Part shown: positions 5,433 to 7,678 of the stretch, piece by piece | How positions within the stretch are numbered: position 1 is the stretch's first letter | Layout: each line of letters opens with the position of its first letter | Assembly: GCA_041612095.1 (NCBI GenBank) | Contig: JBFJJW010000157.1 | Location: forward strand, 1 to 7,678 | Reading direction: 5' to 3' | Source: Solimonas sp041612095 | GTDB taxonomy: Bacteria; Pseudomonadota; Gammaproteobacteria; Nevskiales; Nevskiaceae | DNA: 7,678 nucleotides | Made by a program: the position numbers and the translations under genes | The notes under the pieces: generated by a model | The model's database searches: none | Told to the model about the DNA's origin: nothing | Seen by the model: the letters and a program-made list of their open reading frames with translations, nothing else

Positions 5433-7163
5433 ATGAGCACTACTCCTGATTCCTCAGTCAGCGGCGCGCGGACGGCCGACACCGCGGTCGCCGAGCTGGT
5501 CAGAATGCAGCGGATGGGTCGTCCCGCGGTTGACGCGCTGCGCAGGGCCGTGAGCACCACGCTGACGGATGTGTTCGGCACCTTCATCCGCAAGCTGCCG
5601 AACGTGCTGGCCGAGCGCGCGAAGATTACCCAGCTCGCGACCGAGCGGCGCACCTGCCAGGATCTGGCGCAGATGATCGGCGCAGGTCCGGCGCAGTGGG
5701 TTGATCGATTTGTCGGCCAGGTCGACGCGAACCTGATCGGCAGCGCGCGCACCGACGGCGCCGGAAGTGCCTCGCCCGCCAGTGACGATGCGCTGGTGCT
5801 GACTCGCCTGGAGCTGCGTGCCGAGGCCCTGTATGCCAAGTTGCTCGGGGATATCGATATCCGCCTCGATCATGTCCGGCGCACGGTCTACTTTCCTGTC
5901 TATACCAGCGCACTGGCCCCCGCCGGCCTGTGCCGGGCGCTGCAGGACACCGCAACCGCGCTGAGCTGTAACGGCACCCACCGACGCATGCTGTTCGACA
6001 AGTTCGACGATATCGTCATTCCGGAGCTGCAGGGTTTTTATCAGTCGCTGCTGTCGGCGCTAGGGGACATCGAGGAGCGTGCGGCCGAAGCCGCCGCCCT
6101 GCTGGCGCGCGAAACCGCACGTGCGGCGACGGTGATGAATCGGGCGCCGAAGCTGCCCCAGCAGCCGGAACCAGCGCCCAAGCCGGCGGTAGCGGAGACC
6201 GCACCCGGGCTGCGGGCGCCGCCGCCGAAGGTCAAGCCCGCGGCCAAACCGAAGGTCGATCCCAAGACGGTGTCGATGCTGAAGTCGTTCGTGGAAAAGG
6301 CGCCCCCCAAGGATGGCGAATATACCGACGGTGCGCTGGCCGGGGATCTGCTGGCTCTGCAAACCGATGCCCCGCTGCCGGGCGTGGACGTCAAGCAGGA
6401 GCGGCGCTGGGTGCCACTGCAGCGCATTTCGCTGGCGGGCCAGTTCCTCAACGAAGCGGTGGCGGATCCGTTCGTGCCGCCCGAGCTGGGGCCCCAGCAT
6501 GAGTCCGTGCGTTTTCCGCTGGTGAAGTCCGCATTGACGGATGCCACCCTGTTTACGGCAGTGACACATCCGCTGCGCAGCCTGGTGAACGAGCTGATGT
6601 TGAAGTCGGCCACGTCGCGCATCACCGGCACTGCAGAGGCACGACGCATGGCCGAGGTGCTGCAGCAGGTGCTGGTGCAGTTTGATCTCGCGCCCGACTT
6701 CGTTCGTGAGGCGATGCTGACCGCGCATCCGATCGAGGAAGAGCAGATCAACGGCTTCTTCGAACAGCAGAAGCAGCAGGCCAGTCAGCGCAAGGAGGCA
6801 GTGGTCAATGAGGCCAAGCGACTGGTGATCCGCGAGCTCGAGCTGCGCACCTTCGGGCGTGCGGTGCCACAGCAGGCGATCAAGTTTCTGAATACCTCCT
6901 GGGGGCCGCTGCTGGTCAAGGGGCTCCTCAAGCACGGCGCCGACAACGCGCATTGGCGCACCGGCATCGAGCGTATGGAAGAGATGCTGGATCAGTTGGA
7001 AATGTCGGATCGGGAAATGCCGCCGCCACCGGACTGGCAGGCGCTGACCGCGGCAATGGCTGCGGATCTGGCGGCAGCGGGACTGCCGCCGGAGCGCGTC
7101 AGCGCTGCACTCGCGGGCCTGGATGAAGCTTGGCGCGCGGGCAAGCCGAACCAGTCGTTCTGA
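5433..7163 (+). CDS. DUF1631 family protein, short form
   Basis: This 576-residue cytosolic-looking protein has no signal peptide or membrane segment. I assign it to DUF1631, a proteobacterial family of unknown molecular function, from the overall layout and motifs. An N-terminal helical region (about 15-235) leads to a Pro/Ala/Lys-rich linker (about 238-285). The conserved C-terminal half has THPLRSLVNEL (378-388), a charged helical stretch (about 430-475, rich in Gln, Glu and Lys) and VPQQAIKFLNTSWGPLLVKG (478-497). Family members I recall are often about 700-800 residues and continue into a small beta-rich, PilZ-like domain. Here the protein stops right after the helix with PPERVSAALAGLDEAW (552-567), so that domain is missing. 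No continuation is seen in the following 177 bases. The start is the first in-frame ATG and has no clear ribosome site. The gene stands alone, with gaps of 151 and 177 bases on either side. Confidence 0.75.
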   Translation: MSTTPDSSVSGARTADTAVAELVRMQRMGRPAVDALRRAVSTTLTDVFGTFIRKLPNVLAERAKITQLATERRTCQDLAQMIGAGPAQWVDRFVGQVDANLIGSARTDGAGSASPASDDALVLTRLELRAEALYAKLLGDIDIRLDHVRRTVYFPVYTSALAPAGLCRALQDTATALSCNGTHRRMLFDKFDDIVIPELQGFYQSLLSALGDIEERAAEAAALLARETARAATVMNRAPKLPQQPEPAPKPAVAETAPGLRAPPPKVKPAAKPKVDPKTVSMLKSFVEKAPPKDGEYTDGALAGDLLALQTDAPLPGVDVKQERRWVPLQRISLAGQFLNEAVADPFVPPELGPQHESVRFPLVKSALTDATLFTAVTHPLRSLVNELMLKSATSRITGTAEARRMAEVLQQVLVQFDLAPDFVREAMLTAHPIEEEQINGFFEQQKQQASQRKEAVVNEAKRLVIRELELRTFGRAVPQQAIKFLNTSWGPLLVKGLLKHGADNAHWRTGIERMEEMLDQLEMSDREMPPPPDWQALTAAMAADLAAAGLPPERVSAALAGLDEAWRAGKPNQSF

Positions 7164-7294
7164 TCTTGCGGCACCGCTGCGGGGCGTGGGCGGCTTGCGT
7201 AAATAGGCCCGCTGTTCCAGGGTTTGGTGAGGAAGTGGTCATCCGGCGGGTATGGGTGCCACGTTTCGAAGCCGGGCTGCCTGTCGCGGTCGTT

Positions 7295-7319
7295 GATGGG
7301 CCAGCGTGTCCAACCTGAG
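7295..7319 (+). repeat. Upstream motif copy B (GGGCCAGCGT...ACCTGAG)
   Basis: GGGCCAGCGT (7298-7307), five bases, then ACCTGAG (7313-7319), preceded by GAT. It matches copy A before the DUF1631 gene and ends 21 bases before the pyruvate carboxylase start codon, where it could sit in the leader or promoter. A 13-base stretch starting here (GGGCCAGCGTGTC) also occurs inside nadC at 1468-1480 without the ACCTGAG block, which weakens the case for a dedicated signal. The rest of the 7164-7340 gap has no clear promoter or terminator. Confidence 0.35.
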
Positions 7320-7340
7320 TACACATAGTCAGAGAGAAAC

Positions 7341-7678
7341 ATGACGGCCAGCACCGCAATCCGAAAGCTGCTTGTTGCCAATCGTGGCGAGATCTCGATC
7401 CGGGTCATGCGCGCGGCGGCCGAGATGGGCATCCGCACCGTATCGATCTACGCCTACGAAGATCGCTTTGCGCTGCATCGGTTCAAGGCCGATGAGAGCT
7501 ACATGGTCGGGCAGGGGCAGAAGCCCATCGCCGCGTATCTGGACATCGCCGATATCCTGCGGGTGGCCAAGGCTGCCCAGGTGGATGCGATACACCCCGG
7601 CTACGGTTTCTTGTCGGAGAACCCGGATTTTGCTGAGGCCTGTGCGGCTGCCGGCATTCGGTTCATCGGCCCCAGCCC
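7341..7678 (+). CDS. pyc: Pyruvate carboxylase, N-terminal biotin carboxylase domain (partial)
   Basis: The visible 112 codons run off the window edge in an open frame. They encode the start of an ATP-dependent biotin carboxylase domain: KLLVANRGEISIR (9-21), YEDRFALHRFKADESYMVG (39-57), KPIAAYLDI (61-69) and DAIHPGYGFLSENPDFA (82-98). The HRFKADESY segment and AAYLDI are characteristic of pyruvate carboxylase rather than acetyl-CoA or propionyl-CoA carboxylase subunits, which usually have a shorter HxxxADEA form. Pyruvate carboxylase makes oxaloacetate from pyruvate and bicarbonate, replenishing the citric-acid cycle. Whether this is the single-chain enzyme (about 1150 residues) or a separate biotin carboxylase subunit (about 470) cannot be decided here. 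GAGAG at 7332-7336 is a reasonable ribosome site for the ATG at 7341. Confidence 0.9.
   Translation, partial: MTASTAIRKLLVANRGEISIRVMRAAAEMGIRTVSIYAYEDRFALHRFKADESYMVGQGQKPIAAYLDIADILRVAKAAQVDAIHPGYGFLSENPDFAEACAAAGIRFIGPS

Noticed and set aside
6060..6953. A 297-residue minus-strand open frame inside the DUF1631 gene
   Set aside because: It is a shadow of a high-GC gene: rich in Arg, His, Gln and Leu, with no family motif or credible ribosome site.

Overview
The window is a compact, GC-rich stretch of bacterial chromosome with seven plus-strand protein genes (the last cut by the window edge) and possibly the first codons of a divergent gene at the left edge. TrxB and NadC resemble gammaproteobacterial versions, and the DUF1631 gene also fits a Proteobacterium. 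I would call it a gammaproteobacterium, but cannot name a genus. I see no insertion sequence, phage gene, CRISPR array, tRNA or rRNA, and gene composition looks uniform. It reads as core housekeeping sequence rather than an accessory island.

Layout. Positions 1-40 (minus) may hold the start of a divergent gene. Positions 41-283 are a control region with a plausible sigma70-type promoter at 151-179. Thioredoxin reductase (trxB, 284-1240) is followed after 3 bases by quinolinate phosphoribosyltransferase (nadC, 1244-2110). A 177-base gap with an 8-bp hairpin separates this pair from three tightly packed membrane or ion-homeostasis genes: an MscS-like membrane protein (2288-3103), a shortened MgtE paralogue (3112-3972) and a full MgtE magnesium channel (3962-5281, overlapping its neighbour by 11 bases). 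A 151-base gap rich in palindromes precedes a DUF1631 protein (5433-7163). After another 177-base gap comes the N-terminus of pyruvate carboxylase (7341 to the window end).

How the genes fit together. TrxB supplies thioredoxin-dependent reducing power from NADPH, and NadC makes the precursor of NAD(P), so the first pair is loosely linked by pyridine nucleotides. The middle three genes probably form one operon for ion and osmotic homeostasis. The most interesting point is the gene just before mgtE. It keeps MgtE's cytosolic Mg2+-sensor architecture (N domain plus CBS region) and apparently a relic of MgtE's first membrane helix, but has no pore. It may be a regulatory partner of the full channel or a decaying duplicate. 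DUF1631 has no established molecular function, and this copy seems to lack the usual C-terminal portion. No clearly new system is visible. The MgtE pair and a short motif shared between the DUF1631 and pyruvate carboxylase upstream regions are the best leads.
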